DNA of 64,000 nucleotides, from assembly GCA_012845835.1 (NCBI GenBank), contig JABAKD010000010.1:15291355-15355354 (forward strand), written 5' to 3'. The notes beneath the pieces were generated by a model that ran no database searches, was not told the origin of the DNA, and saw nothing but the letters and a program-made list of their open reading frames with translations. Position 1 is the stretch's first letter. The number at the start of each line of letters is the position of its first letter. The position numbers and the translations under genes were made by a program. This document shows positions 32,664 through 44,577 of this stretch, piece after piece. This DNA is from Undaria pinnatifida (lineage: Eukaryota > Sar > Phaeophyceae > Laminariales > Alariaceae).

Positions 32664-32846
32664 CAGTATTGGTCCCTCCCTCTGTAGTGCCGGTACGTGC
32701 CAGCCGGAAATACAGGCACTATAGCGGCAACCCGCACTACTCCGCACAGCCACTACTGGTTGTTCCCATCTCCGACAAACGATTTCACAGGCACTATAGA
32801 GGGCAACCGGCACTAATCAACCTGCGCTATAGAGGGACTACTATCG
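32664..32846. mobile_element. pogo/Tigger-like MITE, second copy
   Basis: It starts CAGTATTGGTCCCTCCCTCT and ends with the roughly inverse AGAGGGACTACTATCG, flanked by TA on both sides (32662-32663, 32847-32848). It shares AAACGATTTCAC and repeated GGCACTATAG motifs with the copy at 5355-5532. It lies about 20 bp downstream of the YIPF6 stop codon, so probably within that gene's 3' UTR. Confidence 0.65.
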
Positions 32847-32867
32847 TAGTGCTGTTTTTGGTTTTGC

Positions 32868-35800
32868 TTAGTGTATGACGATCATCCAGCTGATGAAGGT
32901 GTAGAAGAAGAAAACTGGGTACACCGCCAGCAGCTTGCGCTCGTCCGAAATAATTTCCGAGATAAACACCTTCGACGCTGGCAAGAAAAACAGGAAGTCA
33001 CAGACGAAACAGGAAAAAAAAGTTGGGAGGTCGGTTCGTCGGTCGGTTCGTCGGTCGGTTCGTCGGTCGGTTCGTCGGTCGGTTCGTCGGCCGGTTCGTC
33101 GGTCGGTCAGTCGGTCGGTCGGTTGGTCGGTCGGTCCGTCGGTCAGTCGGTCGGTCCCTCCGCCCGTCAGTCAGTCAGTCAGTCAATTCAGTCAGTCGGT
33201 CGGTCAGTCGGTCGGTCGGTCGGTCGGTCGGGAGGGTGAACAAATGCCCATGGGCTAGGTATACAACGAATGGTGCTATTGGTGGGAAACACCAACCGGA
33301 TAATCAACGATTTGGGTAGTGGCCTCAGTTGCGGGGTCCCGTTAGCCAGATTCGTTTTGGACAAAAAGCGCTACCCCTATTCGGCTACCGCCCCCCACAC
33401 ACACTTCGGGAGGACAACGAGGGTGTGTGTGCGAGAAACACCAAGGAAACGGAGGGACGCCTCGATCGGCTACTGCCCCCCATACAAACTTCGGGAGGAC
33501 AACGGGGGCATAGGAATCGCTATGTACCGCCTCAAATAACGCCATCAAACCCCGTGCCATATACCCGTGATCGATCATACCTCGAGTTGCCCATACGAAG
33601 CCCACGAGCACGAGAGCTACCCGAACGAAGACGTTTGTCACCGAGAACAAGCTCAGCACCAAGCAGAAAAATGCCGACACCAGCAGCGGGAACACGCAGT
33701 ACCCCAGGACGCAAACGCTCTGGAAAAACGAGCTGCGAGCGTTGTGGCGTTTTGGCGTTGCGGCGTTTCGGCGTTGTGGCGTTTCGGCGTTGTAGCGTTT
33801 CGGAGTTTTGGTGTTCATCGTGCGCAGGACCGTCATTGGCGGCGGCGGTGGCGGTCGCGGAGGGGAAGGTTCAGGGTGGGGATTGCAGGGGGGGGGGGCG
33901 GGGAGAGACAGGCGGGCGTTAGCGAAGAGCCGTTTTCCTTACGCTGAACTAGCCGATGAGCCATGGGGTGCAAAAGGCAGCAGGCGGGCGTTAGCCAACA
34001 GCTGCTACTATTTTTTTTTTTCGATTAGCCGACAAATGGAGGGGGGCGGGGGTTTCCATAAAAAGGCAAACAACCGAGCAACGAACTGTCGGCGCCGGTT
34101 TGGCGCCAGAATCGCGGCTGTCGTACGTAACCCTTCCAAGAGATATGTTATTGGAAAAAAAAAAAGTCACACACTCAATCCAGATATTTTGTCTCCATAG
34201 ACATGGGCGCGGTTCTCAAAGGGCTGGTAATGGCCATGCTCTACGGCAGCAGCTCACAGTGGCCGTCCCAAGGGTTGCACCATCATTATTTGTACTTGTG
34301 TGCAGAAAATACCTACTCACTAAATCCAAGTAATTGTTCCCCAAAAACGTGAGGTTTAACCCCTTTAGAGCCCCCACACCCCTCCCTATATTAAATTCAA
34401 GTAATTTCCCGCGAAAACGGGTTTCCATTTGTAAAGGCGTTAAGAGGCCCAGAGTTCAGAGGGACCATGTACTACGGCAAGCAACCTCGTATCGCCTCTC
34501 CCAACAATGGCGCATTAAGGGTGGCCAGAGAGTGCGTGGGAAGGGGAAGGGGACGGGCGGGGGGGGGGGACTGAGTACCACGTCACCCCGCATCTGAGTT
34601 CCGAAAAAGAGAGAAAGCTGGAGAAAACGTGTGAAGACAAAACTGGATTGAGACAAAAAAAGCACTACGGTAAGCAAAAGCTCACATTGTCCCTCCCAAG
34701 AGTTGCGCGTTGAGGGTGACCAGCGCTGCACCGCACCAGACCACTACGAAAACCGCCGCGAAAACCAAGGCCCCCTGATCCGTCGGGGCGGAGCAGCTGA
34801 GGACGATGGAAAGCGTGAGGCAAACCATAAGCGGCCCCCACAGGTCCCCTGCAGGAGGAAAAACGTCAAGACACAAGCGCGCCCGCGGGCGGAAAGAAGG
34901 GACAGGGTTAGGAAGGCAAGCCGGGTGCAATAAAGGGGATGGCAAGCAGAGGAGATGAGGGACGACGATGACGAGGAAGAGGAGGAGAACCATTGAAACG
35001 ATGGTCTTAAGAGCCGCTCATTATACCTGATAGGTGTTTGACATTGATAGCTGACACGCCACCGAGAATGCAATTTAACGCCCCAAGAGACCAAAAAAAA
35101 AAACGGTATGAACTTTCTCTGCTTGTTCGTGATATTATGAGGGGCGTACTCGTCGCGCTTGCCAGACTTGCGTTACGCTTGCGTATTCCTTCGCGGATTT
35201 CAAGATGGCTTCAGCAGGAGCCATGCGCGCCTTACGCCGTCCCGAGCTGCGCTTGATCGGGCGGGGATCGCAACCTGATACCCCCCCCTCCCCCCCCCAC
35301 GCACGCAATACCTGCCTGGTCGGTGAAAACCCGACTTGCTCTGGCCCGACACAGTAGGGATGCGAGGGTCTATACCATATGGTCATACGACTACGGCCAT
35401 GCACAAACTGAGTACCTCTTCCCCCCCCCAACGCTTTGTAAAAAGTACCAAGTGTATGTTTACCTGCGCAGTGTCTCTTGCTTAGCCGATAAAATGGCAA
35501 ACAAACAGACAAACAAAATCATCTCCTTGGTGTGTGCTACTGTCGCAAAAGCCCCAACCAACACACGAACGCACAGCCGGTCTGCCACTCACAATCCTTG
35601 AGCTTGGTCAGAACGCCGTCTTGGTCCCCCCTCGGATTGAGAACGATCTTCAACTTCGCACCCACGGAGCGCAGGTCTCGCATCTGCGGCAGCGCAAAAA
35701 AAGGGCAGGTCAGGTTCGAGGGTTCCCCCGTTTCACTCTTACGTCTAACCATGCACCGCGAACTACCAATGGGAATTCAAAACAGAGCTTGAAAAAAACC

Positions 35801-37253
35801 AAGAACGCCTGCTGTGGTACAGTAGCGGTCCTCTGGTAAGAAACCGAGGTATTGGTTTTAAGGCTAGGTTTCATGTTCAAGGATGTGTCGTATACTAAAG
35901 AAGCATAACAGCTGTCTTGTATTGTAGGCTCAGTTTCTTGTGGGGCTTTCTCTTATGAGAGGGTCGGTATTAACAGTGTATGGTATTGCATGGTATGGTA
36001 TGGTATGGTATGGTATGAGTATGGGTATGGTGTGGTGTGGTATGGTGTAGTATGGTATGGTGTGGTGTGACATGTGTGGTGTGGTGTGGTGTGGTGTGGT
36101 GCGATGTGGTGTGGTGTGGTGTAGTGGTGTGGTGTGGTGCGGTATAGTATGGTATGGTATAGAATTGTATGGTATGGTGTGGAGTGGTGTGGTGTTGTGT
36201 GGTGTGGTGTAGTGTTGTATGGTACGGTATGGCATGGTATGGTTCGATGTAAAAACAATAAGTACGTGTCAGATAGCCAAGGTTCTACAGCAGTAATATA
36301 CTTCGATCCCCCGCGAGCATCTGCATTTCGGATATGGTACGAGGGTCGGGATGCGGAGAAGGCAGGGCCGCCACAGACGCCAGCAAGATCCACCAGAGCG
36401 TACCATAAAAAACGACGGATTTTTGTATTCGTCAACCCCCCCCCCCCCCCCCCCCAAACCCCCGCCCCGACCCCGCAAAAAGCAGGGTCCTGCTGAGTGG
36501 CCCATTTTCAAGCGCGAGCAGCACGCCGCGCCCTCTATTGTTCTTCTGGGGTAGGCTGCATCGACCCAAGCCATTTGTTGCATTATCAATGGCAACCCTT
36601 CGGGGCGTTGGAGTGAAAAGTGTCGAAAAAAATGGACCGCTACGTACAGCAGCGCTCTTACAACAAACACAGCCTGCAGGGGTAGGGGGTGATGTCCGAA
36701 CAACTGCACTGTAACGAGTTCTACCACAACGTGCACAAGCATGGCGACACTTCCACCACTGCACGCTGGTTCCTACCGGGAGTCGCTGGACAAGATCGAA
36801 GTCATCGTCTTTCCATCGTTCACTGTTTTCTTTGGGGTTGCTATGAAAGTGCCCCAAACGGTGCCAACCGTATTTCGAGAGAGCAAGAAAACGAAGTTCC
36901 TATGCATAAGAGCACAGAGGGGAGACCCGTAGCGGCCATCCCAGAGCATTTTCCAACCGACGTGGCTGACCTACTGGCAGCACTTAACTGAGCCCGCCCA
37001 CTGAAAAGTGCAGGCAGTAATAAACAAAAAAAGGGCCTGTGCCTACACGCCGACCATCGATAGTAGGGCCGGCGCCGATAGCAAAACCTAAAACATTAGC
37101 CGAAGAGGGAAAAAAAACAAGAAAACCTCGGCCGCACCTCACGCTTCTCTCGCTAGTCTTTCAATGCACATATTGTCAGTCGCCAACAAAACAACTCTTG
37201 AATAAACTCACAATAGTTTCAGAAACCGGCTCATCCAGCGTGTTCATCATGCT
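32868..37253 (-). CDS. YIPF6: YIPF6-type Yip1-domain Golgi membrane protein
   Basis: Minus-strand exons: 37253-37212, 35683-35593, 34848-34686, 33732-33581 and 32977-32868 (TAA); phases agree throughout, 185 residues visible. Recognition rests on the ordered family signatures TLDEPVSETIMRDLRSVG, KDWDLWGPL, LNAQLLGGTISFFQS, VLGYCVFPLL and RKLLAVYPVFFFY. Several hydrophobic membrane spans follow DLWGPL, as in Yip1-domain proteins, which span Golgi membranes and work with Rab GTPases in vesicle traffic. Animal members are about 235 residues, so an N-terminal exon may be missing; alternatively translation starts at the MM at 37250. Introns contain a GGTC tetranucleotide array, a TGGTATGG array, a mini-element and a dispersed repeat. 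The family call is confident; its cellular role here is taken from the family. Confidence 0.88.
33024..33236 (+). repeat. GGTC/GTCG tetranucleotide array in a YIPF6 intron
   Basis: About 210 bp of GGTC with TTCG and CAGT interruptions, between the last two exons of the minus-strand YIPF6 gene. All six frames give Ser/Gly/Val or Arg/Ser repeats that are not proteins. Confidence 0.9.
34319..34443 (+). mobile_element. Mini-element copy plus truncated copy in tandem
   Basis: 34356-34443 is a full copy (TTAACCCCTTTAGAGCCCCC...TTGTAAAGGCGTTAA). Immediately before it, 34319-34350 is a fragment of the interior (CTAAATCCAAGTAATTGTTC, CCCAAAAACG). It lies in an intron of YIPF6. Confidence 0.7.
35240..35400 (+). 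repeat. Partial copy of the 7.04/17.6-kb dispersed repeat
   Basis: CCTGGTCGGTGAAAACCCGA, CGACACAGTAGGGATGCG and GAGGGTCTATAC match 7288-7360 and 17709-17760. It lies in an intron of YIPF6. Confidence 0.45.
35980..36244 (+). repeat. TGGTA/TGGTG pentanucleotide array
   Basis: About 260 bp built from GGTAT and GGTGT pentamers with sporadic changes, in the intron upstream of the RDLRSVG exon of YIPF6. Open frames over it on both strands are artefacts. Confidence 0.92.
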
Positions 37254-37504
37254 CTGTGGTGTTCGGTCTGCGCCTGTCTGCATTCCTGCAGAGGGGAAAG
37301 GGGACGAACAACAACGACAAAACGACAGACGAAGGGCAAAAGCGAAAAAAGGACAAAAATTTGGGGCTTGATGAGGAAAAAACGTCCAAAGCAACTCATG
37401 ATTATAGCGTCGGCCACACACGAAGCAACCAGCCCGGGTTGCCGGAGCAGGTGATGCGCCGGTAGTGCAACGTAAGGCGCCGTACGATAAGCGCGTAGCA
37501 TGGC

Positions 37505-37790
37505 AATAAAATGACGATACCTCCACCGCAAGTGATCCCGAGGGATCAAACCGGGTCGACATGCTCACGCATCCGTATACAACGCCAGCTCGCGCTGCTG
37601 GGGTAGTAGCGGTGACCGCCGCTAGGGACAGCTTGCGCTGTCGCTACCACGAGGACTGAAGGATACGCCAGCTAGCCCTGGATTGCGAATACAATCGAGT
37701 TAAATCGACGCACAACATCTATAAAAACACGTGGGCGGAAGTGCGGTGAGTTTAAGCTTTATTTCTCCCCATCCGCCAGAGGGTACAAAA
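37505..37790 (+). mobile_element. LTR-like remnant of a Ty1/copia-type element (fossil)
   Basis: Homologous along its length to the segment at 56010-56300 (reverse orientation). Shared blocks include CCGGGTCGACAT, CCGTATACAAC, GGGACAGCTT-CGCT, CGCCAGCTAGC, GAGTTAAATCGAC and AGCTTTATTTCTCCCCATCC. No coding part is attached here. The differences between copies indicate an old insertion. Confidence 0.6.
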
Positions 37791-39384
37791 AAGAAAAGAA
37801 CAAAAGACGAAGACAATTCTACAGCTACACGCTCTTCCTATTAATAGATGCTTCACAAAATCGCACTCGTCGTATAACCCTTTTAGCACCGCAGTCCCGA
37901 CACGGGGACAAAACACTTGGAGTTAGACTAGGAAACGTATGAGTTGGAAATGGGTCAAGCGGTCGTTGTACGTAATACGGGCCCAAACGGGGAAAAGGGG
38001 CAATAACGATCCATAACAAGGGCGACCGCAACCGAAACGTTTGCAAGTCGGCGCGAGACAGGCTGCCGGCAAAGTCAGCACAGCATGACGTATGGTGCGA
38101 GGGGGGTGACAGCAATAGGGTGGGGGACCACAGTGCTGCTTGCGCTTTGGACGCCGCCCACGGGCGCGGGAGGCCGCATGCCGTCTCAACGGATTGTCAG
38201 AGGCGACACGCCGGGGGGAGGTACAGAAGCAGTATGTTCAGTACCAGGTACCTGGTAACATGGTAGAGCATAGCACTGCAGCAGCATTTTCTATTCTAAA
38301 TCCGACACTTCTGCTGCTATGCATCGTTGGCGTTTGACATGCCCCGCTCACCTTATGTATGCTGCAAACTGGAAAAAAACTCATGTACTGCTGTGATACT
38401 GATGGGTATATACATACCTGGTCCCGGGTACCTGGTATACAGCACGTGCGATAGTCTACTGCTGTACATCATCGCACCGGTACATAAGTGCTGTTGTTGC
38501 TGTGTCATGTGCTGTTGCGCTTACGCCAGGCACCCGGTTTGCGAGTTTCAATACACGTGTGCATGGTAGGTGCAAAATGCTGGTAGGAAAGGGCACACCA
38601 TCATATGCATCAGGTACTGCCGCTGTACGAATACGTCGACTGTCCAAGGACCGAGGACTTCCTTCTCATGTGTGCATTGGCTCCACGTTAAATCGGTTGT
38701 TTCTGCCCACCGTCATCAGTAGGATACCAGTTTCCATCCTGATTATTCTTCATCCTACCAAGGTACACATTATGAGGCCACAGACTGACCACAGAGAAAC
38801 CACACAAAATAATCGCAAATGAACAGAGAGAAAGCAACTGAAAGGTCAGCGCGCCGGATAACGAATAAACACAGCAAAAAACAACCCAAAGAAGAAACAG
38901 TCAGTAGAATAACACAAAACAAAAGGCACACCGGTAGAGAAAAAATCAGAGAAAAAATCAGAAGGACTCCTAGAATGAGACATGAGGCCATATCTTACAA
39001 CACCGTTTCTGGATCCGAAAGTTTTTGGATCGCACCCCGGTTCGCAAATGTTATAGACCCGAAACTGGAGATTTGTCCGGCTTCCATTTCCGGCTATCGT
39101 TTTCGGGCCGGCCCCCACCCGGAAAAAGGGGCCCAGTTTCGGATAAAACCGTATTCGAAAAAAACATCAGGAATTGGTTTTCGATACGTCATTGGAGGCA
39201 ACATGCGCGAAACAAGCCGAAAACAGCAGTAGGAATAGCAGTAGTACAAGACACAAGACACGCATCAGACATTCATTCTATCTGCTGAGCAAGCAACAGC
39301 ACACGTGCAATCGGCGTACTCGTGCCGCTGCTGCTGTCTCCCGCTACCCACTGGCATACACCTCGGGCCTCACCACGAACCGAT
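37791..39384. other. Upstream flank of YIPF6; no exon assigned
   Basis: An N-terminal exon of YIPF6 could lie here, but none was recognised. 38235-38440 has several TACCAGGTACCTGGTA-type palindromes. 38660-38800 resembles the inverted repeat of 135-258 in a diverged form. Confidence 0.35.
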
Positions 39385-40971
39385 GGGATAGGATAGAGAT
39401 TGTAGCGACTACGAGAGCCTTGCCAGTCTCCTCGCGGTCGCGATTGCTGCATTCGCCCCATACGCAAAACACACACCACTCGTTGTCGTCGAGGATGAGG
39501 ACGGCCGCCGTCTGCCACATGTTGTTGCTGATGCGCGAGATCGACCGGAGCGACGGGGAAGACAGCCCTCCTCGCGTGAAGCGCACACGGCGTGTTTTCC
39601 CCCGCCCCATCTACAAAAGCTTGATCTGCGTGCGATGAGATGCTCTGGTGCGGCGAACTCGCACGAGTATATGTAGTCAAGTTATAGCCATTTTGGGGTA
39701 GTTCGCGGGAACTTTGTTTTAAAAACATCTGTAAATTCGGGTTTCATTGAGGGTTGTCGATCTCGATTCTGCCCATCTGGTTCTGCGACCCGAAAAAACC
39801 ATCTCATTTAAGGATGCGAATACGCTATAGTAAGAGATGGTCTAAACATGCAAACAAAAGCAGAAAACCGCAATGAGACAACAAATATGAACCCTCTCTC
39901 GTGGATGTCCTCTGTCTCATCATGTAATGTGCCGCGTAGGCTTTGGACGTGTGTGGCGCATCATTCACCATATCAACGCGAAGAAGGAAGGAAAGGAGAG
40001 GCAGGCACGGACAGAATGAAAGAAAGAAAGAAAGAAAGAGAGAAATAAGGGTAAGCAAAGAAAACTACTCGTACTCGTACCACAGAGGGGAAGCATCAAC
40101 AACATAGTTTTTTTAGCTCTCTGCTACCTAGACGAGCCTGCAGGCCAGCCACGCGGTCTGCCGCTTCCTTCGTATTCCCGTCGACAACGGCCTCAGATTT
40201 CAGTGCCGCCGCTGTCGCCCAAGGCAAAAGAAGGCCGAAAAATAGCAAAAGAAAAACAAATCTCTAGAAATCGAACTCGAATTCGGGAGCAGCAAAGTAG
40301 ACAGCACAGGCTCCTTATGTTTTAGTCATATTGATGCCTTGCTACACGATCTGCCAGTTCTTTTATGCTTTCATCGACTCACAGCATGCACGATGCCGAA
40401 AGCTAAGTAGGCGGGCAGTGTCAATTGTCAGTCTTTATTCTCATTCTTCCCTTCCCATTCCAAGCAAGGAAATAACGTCTCCCTCTCATTTTACCACAAA
40501 CCGCTATCTCGCCGCACCACCCCGAAAATAAACATCTCAATAATCTGCCCGCGTGAGCACCACAGAGGGCATGCCCATCTCCGCAAATACAACAGCACAG
40601 CAGTCTTTCTCTACTAGGCACCAGCCTCGGTGCTGCTGTTGTCGTCGTCTATCGGCACGACTGCTCCATCTTTCCGCTCCCGTGGGCTTCTTCCGTGTTA
40701 TGGAACAAATGACCACTCGCAAGTACAGCAGAAATGAATCCCACTCTAATGCCAAGTAATTTGGCAGCGAAGCATGGGGTGCGGTCTTAAAACTCGCAAA
40801 AGTGATTAATCCTAGATGGGCTCACCTATACCGGCTTCGAAGCTTGCCATGGACATAGCTTCCGTCATCCTCATTCAACCGTTTCCACGGATTTCGTGCC
40901 CCTTCTGCGTAACTTTCAGAGAGCTCACGGCCCACCTGATCCGCCTCACGCTCTCCTAAGTTTCCTGTGCT
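39385..40971 (-). CDS. Exon-like pieces of an unidentified minus-strand gene
   Basis: Three segments look coding and are bounded by plausible splice sites. 40971-40826 follows a CCCCAG acceptor, ends at TATAG|GTGAGC and encodes GEREADQVGRELSESYAEGA. 40211-40128 lies between GCGACAG and GTAGCAG and encodes ALKSEAVVDGNTKEAADRV. About 39610-39385 encodes RISNNMWQTAAVLILDDNEW and ends at a GTGAGG donor. The hydrophilic, Ala/Glu-rich middle pieces could be coiled coil. The phase out of the first (2) does not match the phase into the second (1), so at least one exon is missing. I do not recognise the protein. The 5' side faces CFAP418 head to head. Confidence 0.35.
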
Positions 40972-41161
40972 CTGGGGCGATTCTCGGCGTGCAAGCAGCC
41001 ATAATCACCCCGGTGTAAAAAAGCCAAGCAGGTCATAAAAAACCCTGACGGTTTTATGACTGTAGAACGTAGAACATGTTTTGCAACAAGGATCGTATCC
41101 AAGGAGATACCGCCAGTCCCGCGCTACGGCATGGCCGTGCTTTGAGCTTGAGTAGGCGTGG

Positions 41162-44100
41162 ATGGATTTCTCGCTTGACGAACTACTGGACGAAGTGGAA
41201 GGGGCAATGAAGGAGGAGCACCCCCCGAAAACAAGGTGAGCTTGTGGGCGAAGCGCTGGTACGCCGATACGTAGCTGAGGTAAAGCTTTGTCCGGATATT
41301 TAATGGCCGTGTTATATGCATATTGATGATATAACGTTATTTACATTAATGAACATAACGGTACCTGGTCGTGGTAGGCAACGATTCTGCCAAACATCTT
41401 GGGAACGGAGCACTACTACTGTATAACACTCCTGCTTTAGGTCAGTGGTCTTTCCAGCTCGCAGCCTGACAGCAGTTCGCAGCTCAACATCGGAGTTTAC
41501 ACCTGATCTTTGTTAGGACAAGACGGCATCTCGTCTCGTCCCGCCAGCGTCACTGCTGTTATTCCTTGCACGCCATGGGTAGAACATACCTGTTACCTTC
41601 TCACGCTTCTGCTTTCCCCTTGGGGTATCCATGTATGTATGTACGCCACGTACCTATCTATGGTACAGTAGTACGAGTGACTTGCGCGTCGCTACTAGTG
41701 TTTTCCATTTTCGGTTGGGTTTGATATCCTCAATGAATACACAGACATGCGAAGTATTATTATACGAAAACACAGGTGTTGTGCATATGTTCAAATCATG
41801 CACAGTTACCTCGACATGTATTTACCATCGTGGCAGTTATTACGTACAGGCAACGTCCTGCATTTGTAGCTCCCTCGCCTGTGAGCTTTGATACTGTACC
41901 GTGATAGCATGGTGTGTAGCACCACCACTGTCCAAGTCGCGCGCGTGCCCCCCCCACGTGATACGACAGTGCCTCCGCCGACCAGCTACGGGCAAGCCTT
42001 GACGTGGATTGGAGTCAGTCATCTCCGTTGAAAAAGCCTCCAGATATATTTGAACCAAGCAAACCAGCTTCAGCTTGGGCCGGCACGACACCACAAGGGG
42101 AAATTGCGCTTCATCCGACGGTACGTAGGTGATACCTTCGATAGTAATAGCTCATCATTTTTCACCCAAAAGCGCGCCGTGTATTCGCATGCACATGATT
42201 TTTATGTAAGGAGTCTCTTATGTAACAGGGTTTGGTACCATTTGGAGGGGGAAAGGCGTCCTCCTGGGTGCACTTCCTGGCATCTCCACTCATTTTGGAT
42301 GTTTCGACGCGCAATTGCAGGGCATGTTAATGCTTCGACATAGACTGTATATGTCATTCCAGCTTATTTACGGGAAAATGGGGGTCTAGTGTATCGTGGG
42401 ATACACCACCATGTACCCCCACCCAAACCGAGCGTTACAACCAATATTCCACGATGGAGTGACATTCATAGGGGGTCGTACATGTTTGTCCCCTCGGTCC
42501 CTCGTTTTTGGCAGCCACAAATGGCGGCTATCTTAGACCCAGCGGAGCACACCCCGGGGGGTGCCGATGACGGCGATGTCGACGAGCTTCTGCGGGTAGT
42601 CTCGGTCGTTCGAGAAGGGAGCATCGATGCAATCTATGACGGGGGGACAGGGGAGCCGCGAACAGGTTTTGAGGCACAGGGGGCTGGGGCAACCCCCCTC
42701 GGGGTTGTAGTACGCGATATATATTCAACTCCTTCAACACAAGATGAAAACATTAGCAGTGGCCTGTCGGTGTCGGGTGCGAAAAGGCGGAGATGCGGAA
42801 CTGTCTGCTTGGCTGGAGCCTCCACGCAGAGGGGGTTTTGCGCTTCGTCTCTGTCGCGTTGGTGAGGGGGTTGTTCTCTACCTGGTAGACCCTAGACAAA
42901 CAGGCTTGCTCACACATCGTAGGCCATTTGGCTCTCTGGTAGGACGCGTCGTGCCTCGATAGCGATAGCACCGAGCTTGGCCAAAAAATATCCCAAAAAG
43001 ATGTTGTTTTCAAAGTTGACTCAACAACTCTACCCAATATGGTTGGAATGCAATTTTTGCACAGTAGTAGTGTTGAAATATTACCTAGCCTATGGGGTTG
43101 CTCATCGGCGGGCACTTTCGTGTTTTCTCGAAGTCGGTTTTCGGGGTGACGTGTACAGGGCTTTTAAAGTGAGCAGCCCCAGAAAAATAACTTGCATGAT
43201 GCACCTGTTATAGTGTCCCCTTTTCCCACGTTGCGGCGTTTTGACTTGTAGCAGTTGTCCCCTTCTTACACACCCCTGCCTTAGGTACTACTTTGTGATT
43301 GGGCTGGGTTGAGGTTGGGGTTGTGATGTAACTGCTTTGTACATGGCGAACCATGCTCATCTTCACGGAACAAGGTTCCAAGTAAATTGAGCTTTTGAGG
43401 ACAAGAACCTACAAAAGCCGTGCAGAGCCGCGTGTATGTACTACTACTGCAGATAGAGCCCTCCCGATATTGGTCAAATATCTCGAGACAAGTACACATG
43501 AAAAGCTTGACATGAAGTCCTGCACAGCGTCAGGAACATTCTCAACAGTATATTTTCGAAACAAGTATACATATGATAAATGTTTGGTTCTCCTGACAAC
43601 GTACGGACGGTTGACGCAGTCGGGCAAGGCTCGAGCTACTCGAGACCTCCCCACGATCAATAGGTACACGTTGCCGGGTACGCAACACTTTAACCTCCTA
43701 TTAAAATATCGACATGGGTAAAAATTCCTCACGAGACTTGACATGCATTTCAGCGGACTCCATCGGCCTGCCCACCGTGCTGAAAACACAGCGCTTGTGA
43801 TAGCTTACGGTGCACGGACTGCAATTTCGAGGTACTATGCTTCCTGGGGCGGGCGTGGGACGCCGAGACCGACTACATGTTCTTGAGAAACAACGCGCCC
43901 GACCCGACCAAGCTAAGCGCCCGGCTGACGCGTTCTCCAGGTAACGAAATTGACTAATGAAATAGTCTACGTCAATTTTCGGCATTGTTTTTTGACAAAC
44001 TGGCTGTGGATGATGACGTCGGTCCCATCTCCATTTTTTTCAAGAAGCTTTTTTGTATGGAGAGCAGTGTCTGCTTTTGAATATTTTCCGATTGAAAAAA

Positions 44101-44577
44101 ATATGTAAAAATACAAAATTCCTGCAAGGGCCTTTATTGTTGTGTACGCGGAGAAGAAATTCCGAAACCTGCTTTCACAAACTTTTTGCCATGTGTCAGG
44201 GCAGGCATGATGTGTGGACATCAGGACAGACATAATAGCTGCCTTACGGTGCGTAGCTTAAATTTGGTTGCCGGATATGAAGGTTGTATTCTTCATGTTT
44301 ACATTACTCCTGCACTTGTATGAATGCTTCGTTGTTGGCGCGGCTATCCAGGGACAGCGATTGGCATATATTGTGTAGATCCTCGGCAACTCGACAGGGT
44401 ACACTGTCGTGGAAAAAAGTGTTGACCGGTAATGATCCTCGTTCATCTCCCCTTGTGCCTGTGTTCTGTCGACCAGATGGGTGCGCTTATGCGTGCCAAT
44501 GTTCCTGGAAAAACGTGAAGGAGTTGTGTGTTCTTTCACCGACAGAGCGGCCACGCTGGGCTTGTGGGGGGCACTAA
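41162..44577 (+). CDS. CFAP418: CFAP418 (C8orf37-type cilium-associated protein)
   Basis: Exon 1 (41162-41235) encodes MDFSLDELLDEVEGAMKEE, the family's N-terminal motif. A later exon ending at 42861 (start about 42515-42540) gives RRCGTVCLAGASTQRGFC. 43792-43940 gives ACDSLRCTDCNFEV and TDYMFLRNNAPDPTKLSARL. 44477-44577 gives YACQCSWKNVKEL and ends RPRWACGGH before TAA. These match, in order, the conserved C-terminal region of vertebrate C8orf37/CFAP418, including the Cys residues. Phases fit from 42861 to the stop, but exon 1 (phase 2) does not join directly to the 42.5-kb exon, so a small exon between 41236 and 42514 is missing from my model. In animals the protein is linked to cilia and photoreceptor discs; here it implies a flagellated stage. 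The 3' end converges with the reductase gene. Confidence 0.87.

Noticed and set aside
33023-33319. Repeat array as a possible CRISPR
   Set aside because: It is a continuous tetranucleotide microsatellite without spacers in a eukaryotic intron.
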